A stretch of 32,962 bases of DNA from a virus: the IMG/VR virus record IMGVR_UViG_3300029993_000021, positions 1 through 32,962 of that record. One strand, given 5' to 3'. The notes under the pieces were generated by a model. The model did not search any database and was not told the origin of the DNA. It saw only the letters and a list, made by a program, of their open reading frames with translations. This document shows, piece by piece, positions 1 to 5,761 of this stretch (positions are counted from its first letter, which is position 1; each line of letters starts with the position of its first letter). Both the position numbers and the translations under genes were made by a program.

Positions 1-1
1 C

Positions 2-310
2 AACGTGGCCAATCTGTCGACGCTGCCAGCCACTTACGTGCAGCAGGTGCAGCAGGCCGTGGCCGCGACGTTCGCCGATGGCTTCCTCTCGGAAGATGGC
101 ACGATCGCCGTCAGTCGTGCGCGCATCGGCGGGCAGATCGTTGCCGCCGAGTATGCCGCGCCATTGCTCGCCCTGGGCAACATCACGCCCGTGGCCCTGT
201 TCGTAAGCACGACAGCCGCCCCGAGCTCGGGCGCGTCACTGACACCAGGCATCGACCAGCAGCCGGTCTGCCTGGCGCTTAACATCACCGTAAACGCAGT
301 GAGCATTTGA
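2..310 (+). CDS. Baseplate J-like protein, C-terminal part (truncated by window edge)
   Basis: The reading frame is open from the window edge to a TGA at 308-310, so only about the last 100 residues are seen and the true start lies upstream. The visible part ends in a short beta-rich segment with a GIDQQP turn and an NITV strand, resembling the C-terminal domain of phage baseplate J (P2 gpJ / Mu gp47 family). These wedge proteins hold the baseplate at the tip of a contractile tail. The assignment rests partly on position, because a DUF2612-like baseplate gene follows with overlapping stop and start codons and a tail fibre gene comes next. An internal GTG at position 5 is not taken as a real start. 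Confidence 0.6.
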   Translation, partial: NVANLSTLPATYVQQVQQAVAATFADGFLSEDGTIAVSRARIGGQIVAAEYAAPLLALGNITPVALFVSTTAAPSSGASLTPGIDQQPVCLALNITVNAVSI

Positions 311-996
311 CTGTGAGCGCCTATCTCGGCAAGACCGTGATGAAGCAGTTCAGCAACTCCAACACCTTGTTGGCGCTGCTGGCCGACTTCGATCAATGGG
401 TCGACGTGTCGCAATTTAGCGCCGGGTTCCTGGCCAACGTGTGGGACATCTCCACGGCGCAAGGCTTCGGTCTGGACATCTGGGGGCGCATCCTCGGCCA
501 GTCGCGTTACCTGCAGATCGAGCAGCTACCCGGCGATAACTTCGGCTGGAATATCAATGCGCATCCGGGCACGCAATGGCAGCCCTGGTCGCAAGCGCCC
601 TGGTACAACGGCGCGGCCGCCGGTACAACTGCCTTTCCCCTGCAAGATGAGGCGTACCGTCAGCTGCTGCTGGTAAAGGCTGCGGCCAATATCGCTAGCT
701 CCGACTGTCCGTCAATCAATGCGCTCATGCGCTCAATGTTCGGCAGTCGCGGGCGTTGTTATGTGGGCTACGACCCGGCGCACCCGATGCACATCGGCTA
801 TCACTTCGAGTTCTTTCCCTCCCCGGTCGAACAGTCCATTATCGAGTCGGGGCTGTTCCCGCAGCCCGCTGGCACGACGGCCGAATACATCTACGAGACG
901 TTGACCTATAATCCCTTTGGGTTCGCGGGCGCTAATACCGGCGCCGATCCTGCCGCTGTCACAGGGTGGAGTCAAAGCCCGTTCTATCAGCCATAA
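307..996 (+). CDS. DUF2612-like baseplate/tail protein
   Basis: This 229-residue protein has the family pattern of DUF2612 baseplate proteins: a helical N-terminus with 'LADFDQWVDV', then 'GFGLDIWGRILGQSR' near residues 50-65, and 'DEAYRQLLLVKAAANIASSD' near 115-134, where the chain prepares for an 'IN-L' segment. Such proteins sit next to baseplate J in many contractile-tail phages and are thought to connect the wedge to tail fibres. The start is either TTG 307, which overlaps the upstream TGA, or GTG 313. Both are non-ATG, and translational coupling is likely. The tail fibre gene begins 9 bases after the stop. Confidence 0.75.
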   Translation: MTVSAYLGKTVMKQFSNSNTLLALLADFDQWVDVSQFSAGFLANVWDISTAQGFGLDIWGRILGQSRYLQIEQLPGDNFGWNINAHPGTQWQPWSQAPWYNGAAAGTTAFPLQDEAYRQLLLVKAAANIASSDCPSINALMRSMFGSRGRCYVGYDPAHPMHIGYHFEFFPSPVEQSIIESGLFPQPAGTTAEYIYETLTYNPFGFAGANTGADPAAVTGWSQSPFYQP

Positions 997-1005
997 GGCC
1001 ACGCC

Positions 1006-2352
1006 ATGCAAATTTCCGCAACCCCGCTCAAATGGACCATTCCGTTCGCCACCAACGACAGCGCGAAAGTGGAGCTGCCTGCGACCACGGCCGACCCCAC
1101 GCGTTTCTCGTTGTCGCTAGGCTCGCCCCCGTTGACCGGTCAGCCGCCGGAGTCGGGCGGCGTGCCGCCGCAGCTGGAAGACTTCAACGGCGCAATGAAC
1201 CAGATCGCCCGTTTCACCTGGTGGGCTATGGGCGGCGGTCCACTCCCGTTTGACGCGACATGGTCGGCCGATCCAAACGTCAACGGCTACGCTAAAGGCG
1301 CCATGATCTCGACTGCGGATGGCCAGGGCGACTGGATCTCCGTTGTCGACAACAACACAGCCAATCCCGACACCGTCGGCACGAACTGGGTGCCCGGTTA
1401 CAACTACGGCACGCTAGCGCTTACGGGCCAGACAGGCGGCACGGTTACACTGACGCCCGCGCAGGCCGTTAAGCGCAGCCTGTCGATCGCGGGCGTACTG
1501 ACCAGCAACCTGGTCATCGTCGTGCCGCCATGGCTGCAGGAGTGGACCGTTACCAACACGAGCACAGGTGCCTTCACGGTGACCGTGAAAACCGCTGCAG
1601 GCTCGGGCGTGATAATTCCACAAAATAGTTCGCCTACGCGCGTGCGCGGTGATGGGACGAATACCACCCAACTTGCGGAAAATATTGCCCCAGGCGCATC
1701 GGCGACGCAGCCCCTGCAGGTGCAGCAAAAAGGCGTGCAGCGTGTCACAGCTTCGGGCAACTTCACCGTCCCGGTCGGCGTGACGACGATTTGGGTGTCA
1801 GGTTGCGCAGGTGGTGGTGGTGGTGGTGGTGGTAGTGGTAATTCAGGCGGCCAAAGTCTTGGTGTGGGCGGCGGCGGCGGCGGCGGCGGCGGCGCTGGGC
1901 AGTCCATCATCCGCGTACCTTTCACCGTCACACCGGGGCAGGTGATTGCCGTCACTATCGGTGCCGCCGGTGCCGCCGGTGCCGCCGGCGGTAATACTGT
2001 CATCGGCGCCTTGCAGACACTTACCGGAGGCGGCGCCGGGGCTACCGGGGGGTTTGTAATCAGCAACACGATTGCGGGCGGCGGCCCGGGCGGCTTGGGC
2101 GGCTCGGGTTCTCCGTCTGGCCAGAATGGCTTCGACGGTAACCTCATGGGTTCAGGCGGTGATGGTGCTGCTACACCTTTCGGCGGTGGCGGCCCTGGTG
2201 GTCGCGCGGGCACCAATGGGGGCGTCCCTGGTGGTGCGGGCGGCGGTTTCGGTGCGGGCGGCGGCGGCGGCGGCGGCGCTTATGGCACCACGGCAGGAAA
2301 TGGCGCCACCGGTGCTGCCGGTACCAGCGGTATCGTTATCTTCGAATGGTAA
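1006..2352 (+). CDS. Glycine-rich tail fibre / adhesin
   Basis: This 448-residue protein begins with a short N-terminal segment typical of phage fibre proteins that attach to the baseplate ('PPQLEDFNGAMNQIARFTWW', residues about 51-70). A middle region follows with a 'GTNWVPGYNYG' motif and beta-rich sequence. From about residue 265 onward it is dominated by long glycine runs and GG-x-GG repeats, as in the glycine-rich domains of phage adhesins that fold as polyglycine type II helices. It ends with 'GIVIFEW', a common C-terminus of such domains. The glycine tracts are encoded by GGT and GGC trinucleotide runs (1810-1834, 1868-1893, 2266-2279) and a 9-base tandem near 1961-1990. It most likely binds the host surface. 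It is the last gene of the rightward tail block and converges on the lysis cassette. Confidence 0.75.
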   Translation: MQISATPLKWTIPFATNDSAKVELPATTADPTRFSLSLGSPPLTGQPPESGGVPPQLEDFNGAMNQIARFTWWAMGGGPLPFDATWSADPNVNGYAKGAMISTADGQGDWISVVDNNTANPDTVGTNWVPGYNYGTLALTGQTGGTVTLTPAQAVKRSLSIAGVLTSNLVIVVPPWLQEWTVTNTSTGAFTVTVKTAAGSGVIIPQNSSPTRVRGDGTNTTQLAENIAPGASATQPLQVQQKGVQRVTASGNFTVPVGVTTIWVSGCAGGGGGGGGSGNSGGQSLGVGGGGGGGGGAGQSIIRVPFTVTPGQVIAVTIGAAGAAGAAGGNTVIGALQTLTGGGAGATGGFVISNTIAGGGPGGLGGSGSPSGQNGFDGNLMGSGGDGAATPFGGGGPGGRAGTNGGVPGGAGGGFGAGGGGGGGAYGTTAGNGATGAAGTSGIVIFEW

Positions 2353-2364
2353 AGATCGATGGTG

Positions 2365-2382
2365 CCGGCACTACTGTGCCGG
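2365..2382 (+). terminator. Hairpin between convergent tail fibre and Rz genes
   Basis: CCGGCAC and GTGCCGG pair in a 7-base-pair stem around a TACT loop, followed by GCTTTGTTGT. It lies 13 bases after the tail fibre stop, so it can end rightward late transcripts. The right half overlaps the last codons of the convergent Rz gene. The U tract is interrupted, so strength is uncertain. Confidence 0.5.
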
Positions 2383-2901
2383 GCTTTGTTGTCGTTCGAT
2401 CGCGAGCAGCGCCTGCAAGGCGATTATTTGCTGACCGAGCTGGCGCTCGCGGGCGTCAGCGATGTCCCCGGCTCGAACAGCAGCGATTGAATTTGTGAGG
2501 CGGTCTGCAAGGGCTTGGGTGGCGGCAGCATCAGCGGCGCGGGAACGGCTGGCAGCGACGGACACTGTGCCAGGGCAGGCGACGGTGGGCGCTTCATCCC
2601 GCAGGCGCACAGTGCCAGCGGCAACAGCAGTAGTGACAGCATCAGCAACGGCGGGCGTCGTTTCATGGTTCAAGGCCTCGTAGTGGGTAGCGGTCTGGGC
2701 GAACTGCTGCGTCCAGCTTAGGGTCTGCGTAGTGCTAGCGAGCGCCTGACGGTCGGCGGCGGCGGTCTGCACCGCCTTGGCGGCGTCCCACTGCGCTTGC
2801 ACACTCGTGGCGCCCTTGTGATGGCACCACAGGCCGAAGCCCGCCAGGGCGAACAGGAGGACGGCTACCGCGGCGAGTTTGACGTATATGGACGCGAGCA
2901 T
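2371..2901 (-). CDS. Rz: Rz-like inner-membrane spanin subunit
   Basis: This 176-residue protein has a single N-terminal membrane anchor at about residues 6-25 (VKLAAVAVLLFALAGFG), then a long Ala/Gln/Arg-rich helical periplasmic domain, as in Rz i-spanins. With Rz1 it would fuse inner and outer membranes in the last step of lysis of a Gram-negative cell. The start at 2901 is chosen because CTGGAG lies 7 bases before it and the membrane segment follows directly. A GTG at 2940 would add 13 residues. Rz1 lies wholly inside this gene in another frame, which independently supports the call. It is the last gene of the leftward lysis cassette. Confidence 0.85.
   Translation of the reverse strand: MLASIYVKLAAVAVLLFALAGFGLWCHHKGATSVQAQWDAAKAVQTAAADRQALASTTQTLSWTQQFAQTATHYEALNHETTPAVADAVTTAVAAGTVRLRDEAPTVACPGTVSVAASRSRAADAAATQALADRLTNSIAAVRAGDIADARERQLGQQIIALQALLAIERQQSPAQ
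2424..2666 (-). CDS. Rz1: Rz1-like outer-membrane lipoprotein spanin, nested in Rz
   Basis: This 80-residue protein has a lipoprotein signal peptide: MKRR, a leucine-rich core, then 'LALCACGM' with a fitting lipobox L-C-A-C ending at Cys22 (Cys20 is an alternative). The mature part is proline-rich (PSLPAVPAPLMLPPPKP), as is typical of Rz1 o-spanins. The whole gene lies inside Rz in a different frame, the lambda-like embedded arrangement. A GAGG sequence lies about 8 bases before the ATG. It would be lipidated and anchored in the outer membrane, where it pairs with Rz across the periplasm. Confidence 0.85.
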   Translation of the reverse strand: MKRRPPLLMLSLLLLPLALCACGMKRPPSPALAQCPSLPAVPAPLMLPPPKPLQTASQIQSLLFEPGTSLTPASASSVSK

Positions 2902-2963
2902 GGGCGGGCTCCAGGTGGGTACAGCACGAGCCAGATGCACCAGGTCAGCAAATTGGCCTTCAT
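2865..2963 (-). CDS. Possible 32-residue hydrophobic peptide coupled to upstream gene
   Basis: The ATG at 2963 overlaps the TGA of the preceding membrane-protein gene as ATGA. The short frame begins with a hydrophobic, Trp-rich stretch (MKANLLTWCIWLVLYPPG) and stops at 2865 inside the start of Rz. The coupling and the membrane-like N-terminus are suggestive, but the Shine-Dalgarno is weak and the second half is Ser/Pro/Arg-rich and unremarkable. It could be chance. Confidence 0.25.
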   Translation of the reverse strand: MKANLLTWCIWLVLYPPGARPCSRPYTSNSPR

Positions 2964-3223
2964 GGCGGCGGGTTCTTCTGTTCGGTGATGGCCTTCACCG
3001 CGACGGCGGCGCCGAGCGCGGCGATGACCAAGGATAGCCCTTCACCATAATGGTTATGGTCAAAGGGCACCTTGTTGACGATCACGTTCCAGGCGCTAAG
3101 CACCAAGTACTCGATGCCACCGAGGAACGCCAAGAGTCCGCCAACCACGCGCACCACATCAGGCGTCGCATTGTCGCGCTCGCTGAATAGGTGGAGCAGC
3201 AGCTGGCGGATCTTGCCCAACAT
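2960..3223 (-). CDS. Small membrane protein, holin candidate
   Basis: This 87-residue protein has two predicted membrane segments, about residues 23-45 (VVRVVGGLLAFLGGIEYLV) and 62-79 (GLSLVIAALGAAVAV), a short polar linker and a charged, proline-ended tail (EQKNPPP). Two membrane segments and this size fit a class II holin, and the gene sits between endolysin and Rz/Rz1 in the lysis cassette. The start ATG directly abuts the TAA of the upstream gene. The holin role is inferred from topology and position. The two other single-segment membrane proteins nearby could be the holin or antiholin instead. Confidence 0.6.
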   Translation of the reverse strand: MLGKIRQLLLHLFSERDNATPDVVRVVGGLLAFLGGIEYLVLSAWNVIVNKVPFDHNHYGEGLSLVIAALGAAVAVKAITEQKNPPP

Positions 3224-3517
3224 TTAAGCCGCGGGCTCGCTATCGGCTGCGGGCGCGAGCGCCACTTCGGGGGCAGCTGCCGGTGCGTCGGTCTTAGCCG
3301 CTAGCGTGGCCAGCGTCGCGGCGGCGTCGATCTGGGCCTGGGCGTAGTCGCGCAGCTGCTCGAACGTGTCGAAACGATAGCCTTCGTGGCCCATCAGGTG
3401 CAGGAAGTCGTCACCGATACGCGCGACCAGGCTGGTCTCGGTCAGGGCGATGGTGGACGTGTTGGCGGCAGCGGTCTGCGCCTGCGGCGGCTTGGGGGTC
3501 AGGACGATGATGCTCAT
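3224..3517 (-). CDS. Small Ala-rich protein of the lysis cassette, function unknown
   Basis: This 97-residue protein has no membrane segment. The middle reads 'LVARIGDDFLHLMGHEGYRFDTFEQLRDYAQ', an ordinary folded-looking segment, and the C-terminal third is a low-complexity Ala/Pro/Asp/Glu tail. Its ATG overlaps the TGA of the upstream membrane protein as ATGA, so it is co-translated with the lysis genes. I do not recognise a family. Confidence 0.65.
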   Translation of the reverse strand: MSIIVLTPKPPQAQTAAANTSTIALTETSLVARIGDDFLHLMGHEGYRFDTFEQLRDYAQAQIDAAATLATLAAKTDAPAAAPEVALAPAADSEPAA

Positions 3518-3849
3518 GGGCGTTTAGCTCCAGTGGGTTGGTTGAGCTGCGGGGCCATCATGTAAATGGCGTCCAAGTGGTCTTTCATGTTCAAGTAAAG
3601 CATACCGCCGCCCAGGACGGCTAGTATCGTGATCAGTGACAGCACGGCGCAAAAGATGGCGGAGAACACGGAAAGCAGCATCAGACGATGCGTCTTGCCG
3701 TCATCTACTCGAACCGATACGTTGCCGGTGTGCATGGTGGCGCTGGGCTGGCCATCCGTCGCGTGTCGCTGTGGAAAGCGCTCCATCGTGTTTTGCAACG
3801 CCCGCGCCGCTTCGATCCATTCGCGCATAAGCCCGGGGTCCAGTTCCAT
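3514..3849 (-). CDS. Single-span membrane protein of the lysis cassette
   Basis: This 111-residue protein has a soluble N-terminal part (MELDPGLMREWIEAARAL and following) and one strong hydrophobic segment at about residues 58-80 (LMLLSVFSAIFCAVLSLITI), then a short charged tail. The ATG at 3849 is preferred over far-upstream starts because the extra sequence would overlap the next gene and looks like shadow coding. It could be a holin, antiholin or lysis regulator, but the sequence does not decide. The gene overlaps the next one by ATGA. Confidence 0.65.
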   Translation of the reverse strand: MELDPGLMREWIEAARALQNTMERFPQRHATDGQPSATMHTGNVSVRVDDGKTHRLMLLSVFSAIFCAVLSLITILAVLGGGMLYLNMKDHLDAIYMMAPQLNQPTGAKRP

Positions 3850-3860
3850 GTGAATCCCTA

Positions 3861-4076
3861 TTAGCTGATGTTGAGATGGCCGGCGATGCGGCTGGTAAGT
3901 TTGGTCAGTTCCTGCAGCTCGGTGTACATGCGATCGAGCATTTCCTTGTTGGCAGTGTGCTCGGCCATGTCCGATTCCAGCTTGCTGACGCGCTGGTCGA
4001 GGCGGCGGATGAACCAGCCGCCCGCAGCGGCGACGGCGCCGGTCGCCCAGACCATGATGGGATCGTTTGGCATCAT
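3861..4076 (-). CDS. Short membrane-anchored coiled-coil protein
   Basis: This 71-residue protein has an N-terminal hydrophobic stretch (MVWATGAVAAAGGWFIRR) followed by a heptad-like helix (LDQRVSKLESDMAEHTANKE and onward), so it probably forms a membrane-anchored coiled coil. The ATG overlaps the endolysin TGA (ATGA), showing tight coupling. Small anchor-plus-coil proteins occur in phage lysis cassettes, but the exact role is not evident. Confidence 0.6.
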   Translation of the reverse strand: MMPNDPIMVWATGAVAAAGGWFIRRLDQRVSKLESDMAEHTANKEMLDRMYTELQELTKLTSRIAGHLNIS

Positions 4077-4543
4077 GCGAGTGTGCCTCCGGCGGCAAGG
4101 TAGGCGGCGCGCAGGTCGCTCGGCGCGTTTTGATGTTGTTGGTACGAGTTGCCAGGCAAAGATGCCCATATGTTTGCGACCTTCATCACGGCCTGGTCGA
4201 AGCGCCCGGCCTGAATGTCGGGAATCGCGCCCTGCTCGTGGATCTGCTGGAGCGCTACCTTGTCCTGGCTCAATGGGCTGAAGTCGGGTAGCTGCAGCAG
4301 CGATCGGTAAGCGGGCCACCAGCGGTGCAGCAGCTGGTAGCGGCCGGCCGCCGTCGAGTTGAACCGCTGGTTGTAGATATTCGGATGATCGGCGTAGCTC
4401 ACAAAGAGCTGCCCGCCTACCAGCACGTTGTAACCATCGTCGCTTTTGGCCAGCAGCGCCGCGCCAATTTCCGACACGGCGAGCATGTCGAGGAAGGCGC
4501 AGACGTTTTGGCCGCCCGCTTCGCTGGCTGATATGCGCGGCAT
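4073..4543 (-). CDS. Endolysin, lambda R-like lytic transglycosylase
   Basis: This 156-residue protein aligns by eye along its whole length with lambda R. It has 'AFLDMLAVSE' with the catalytic glutamate at about residue 25, then 'GYNVLVGGQLF', 'YADHP', 'STAAGRYQLLHRWWPAYR', 'DFSPLSQDKVALQQI' and 'ANIWASLPG'. Lambda R cleaves the MurNAc-GlcNAc bond and leaves 1,6-anhydro ends. There is no signal peptide, so release through a holin is expected. The start at ATG 4543 gives a normal R-like length. A TTG at 4573 would add 10 residues and overlap RusA. A Shine-Dalgarno before 4543 is poor, so the start is not certain. It lies between RusA and the membrane proteins. Confidence 0.9.
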   Translation of the reverse strand: MPRISASEAGGQNVCAFLDMLAVSEIGAALLAKSDDGYNVLVGGQLFVSYADHPNIYNQRFNSTAAGRYQLLHRWWPAYRSLLQLPDFSPLSQDKVALQQIHEQGAIPDIQAGRFDQAVMKVANIWASLPGNSYQQHQNAPSDLRAAYLAAGGTLA

Positions 4544-4562
4544 CAGGAACCCGTGTCGGTCA

Positions 4563-4946
4563 TCATGTCGCAAGTATACCGTTAGACGGGCTCGCGTCCA
4601 CCTCGCGAATGGTCAGCGTCACATGGCCTTTACCGGACGGCGCGCCGCGCTCGATTAGCAGCCAGTCGATTTGTGAGTCGTCCAGCCACACGCGTTGCTC
4701 CGTGAGGGTGTCGAAACACAACTTTTCCCGGTTCGCGACATCGAATAAAGGGCCCAGCGCCGCTGGCGCGTGTAGCACCATCTGCACGGCCAGGCGGCCA
4801 GTCAGCGGCGACACCAGCCCACTTGGCAACGCACTGGCCAGCTGTTTTTTGTACTTGCGCGCCGCGGCTGACAGCAGAATGCGGCCGCCGACCGCGCGAT
4901 ACAGCCGGTTGAGTGACGGCGGCCAGGGGAGGGTCAGCAGTACCAT
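4563..4946 (-). CDS. rusA: RusA-like Holliday junction resolvase
   Basis: This 127-residue protein has 'LPWPPSLNRLYR' at residues 6-17, the typical RusA opening (PPS-N). It also has the catalytic region 'FDVANREKLCFDTL' (about 68-81) and 'WLDDSQID' (87-94). RusA resolves branched DNA made during recombination and packaging. In RusA proteins the first catalytic motif is usually D-x-D-N; here the second acidic residue is Ala (DVAN), while the first Asp, Lys75, Asp79 and the later Asp-Asp pair are kept. The ATG at 4946 has GAGGG just upstream. A longer TTG-started form would run through a hairpin and a parS-like site and is rejected. Confidence 0.8.
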   Translation of the reverse strand: MVLLTLPWPPSLNRLYRAVGGRILLSAAARKYKKQLASALPSGLVSPLTGRLAVQMVLHAPAALGPLFDVANREKLCFDTLTEQRVWLDDSQIDWLLIERGAPSGKGHVTLTIREVDASPSNGILAT

Positions 4947-4963
4947 GCGGCCCTCAAACGGAA

Positions 4964-4985
4964 CAGGGCGCCCAGAGGCGCCCTG
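4964..4985 (-). terminator. Perfect 9-bp hairpin in the SSB-RusA gap
   Basis: On the minus strand CAGGGCGCC and GGCGCCCTG form a perfect 9-base-pair stem with a TCTG loop, followed by TTCCGTTTG. It may act as an intrinsic terminator or attenuator between SSB and RusA, or as an mRNA 3' end stabiliser. It directly abuts the parS-like site at 4986, so both share the same 58-base gap. The U tract is short, so termination may be partial. Confidence 0.55.
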
Positions 4986-5001
4986 TGTTTCACGTGGAAC
5001 A
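4986..5001 (-). promoter_or_regulatory. parS: Perfect parS (ParB-binding) site
   Basis: The minus strand reads TGTTCCACGTGAAACA, identical over all 16 positions to the bacterial chromosomal parS consensus TGTTNCACGTGAAACA (N is C here). It lies in the non-coding gap after the SSB stop and beside a hairpin. parS is the loading site for ParB, which recruits ParA/SMC in chromosome and plasmid segregation. No ParA or ParB gene is visible in the window, so the likely binder is the host ParB or a phage protein encoded elsewhere. Sequence identity is seen; binding is inferred. Confidence 0.75.
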
Positions 5002-5004
5002 GGC

Positions 5005-5643
5005 TTACGCAAACGGGTTCGCCGTTGCGGGCTTGGTCGACTGCTGGAACGGGTCAGCGGCAGTAGAGCCCGACGACGCGCCCGTGGCGGCGCTCCCGGA
5101 CGGGCTAGCAGCGGGCTCCTGCTTGACGACGTTCATGTCAGCGTAGCCCGCAAACGCATTAGCTGCCGTGTTGCCGATGTTGAGGCGCTCGCCATCGCTC
5201 ACAGCCATCACGCCGTCGAGATTGAACGAGATGCCGCCGCCTTCGTTGGGCCAGTAGTAGGCCGAGAGAGCCGCACGCACTTTCTTGCCCGCATAGAACT
5301 TCACACGGATGTCAGCCGTATGCGTGGCCTGGTCCAGCTGGTTGCCGCCTTCATCGGCCAGATACGGCGGGAACTGCGTCGCCGCGCGGATGATGAACCA
5401 GTCAGCCGGCACGCCCGGGACGGGCTTGTCGAGCTGCGAGTTACGGCGCACGCCGACTTTCAGGCCATTGAGCGAACCGCCCGGGGCGACCTGCTTGGCG
5501 ATCGCCTGCAGGTCGTTTGCCGCGTCCGGCGCGAAGGCCAGCAGGGCGTAGAACTGCAGCGGGTTGCCGGCTTTCTTGCGGTTGGGCTGGGCGGCGGCCA
5601 GAGCGTGGTGAGTCAGAATTGCAACGTGATCAGAGATAGCCAT
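5005..5643 (-). CDS. DUF2815-like phage ssDNA-binding protein
   Basis: This 212-residue protein contains 'LQFYALLAFAPDAANDLQAIAKQ' (about 29-51), 'FIIRAATQFPPYL' (83-95), 'VKFYAGKKVRAALSAYYWPNEGGGISFNLDGV' (in pieces 113-145) and 'AFAGY', the pattern of DUF2815 proteins, which have a gp2.5-like OB fold and bind single-stranded DNA. The C-terminal tail is low-complexity (Ala/Ser/Gly/Thr) and ends 'PFA', resembling a disordered SSB tail though not acidic. It follows the Cas4-like nuclease gene and precedes RusA, forming a recombination/replication module. The ATG at 5643 has CGGAG about 9 bases upstream. Confidence 0.8.
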   Translation of the reverse strand: MAISDHVAILTHHALAAAQPNRKKAGNPLQFYALLAFAPDAANDLQAIAKQVAPGGSLNGLKVGVRRNSQLDKPVPGVPADWFIIRAATQFPPYLADEGGNQLDQATHTADIRVKFYAGKKVRAALSAYYWPNEGGGISFNLDGVMAVSDGERLNIGNTAANAFAGYADMNVVKQEPAASPSGSAATGASSGSTAADPFQQSTKPATANPFA

Positions 5644-5761
5644 TTAGTAAACTCCGAAGTATGAGAATTACGGATTAAGTGTGGCCGCGCTGGGGTGACT
5701 TTGCTGCCAGGGGTTGCAGGTAGGTCACAAGGCCAGCCGCCGACGCCGCCACGGTGAAACA
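5644..5761. other. 118-base non-coding gap between the Cas4-like nuclease and SSB genes
   Basis: No open frame of note. It contains a weak inverted pair GTGAC/GTCAC (about 5694-5732) and, near the SSB start, an AT-richer stretch (TAATTCTCATACT on the minus strand) that could hold a -10 element for SSB. No clear -35 partner was found. Confidence 0.35.

Noticed and set aside
1404-2216. Long proline-rich open frame on the minus strand inside the tail fibre gene
   Set aside because: It is the antisense of glycine codons (GGC/GCC), with no folded-looking sequence and no ribosome site.
4609-5664. 351-codon plus-strand frame antisense to SSB and RusA
   Set aside because: Arg/Ser/Ala-rich shadow sequence in high-GC DNA; the minus-strand genes have clear family motifs.
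5735-5760. CACGGTGAAACA near the nuclease stop considered as a parS half site
   Set aside because: One extra G breaks the CACGTG centre.
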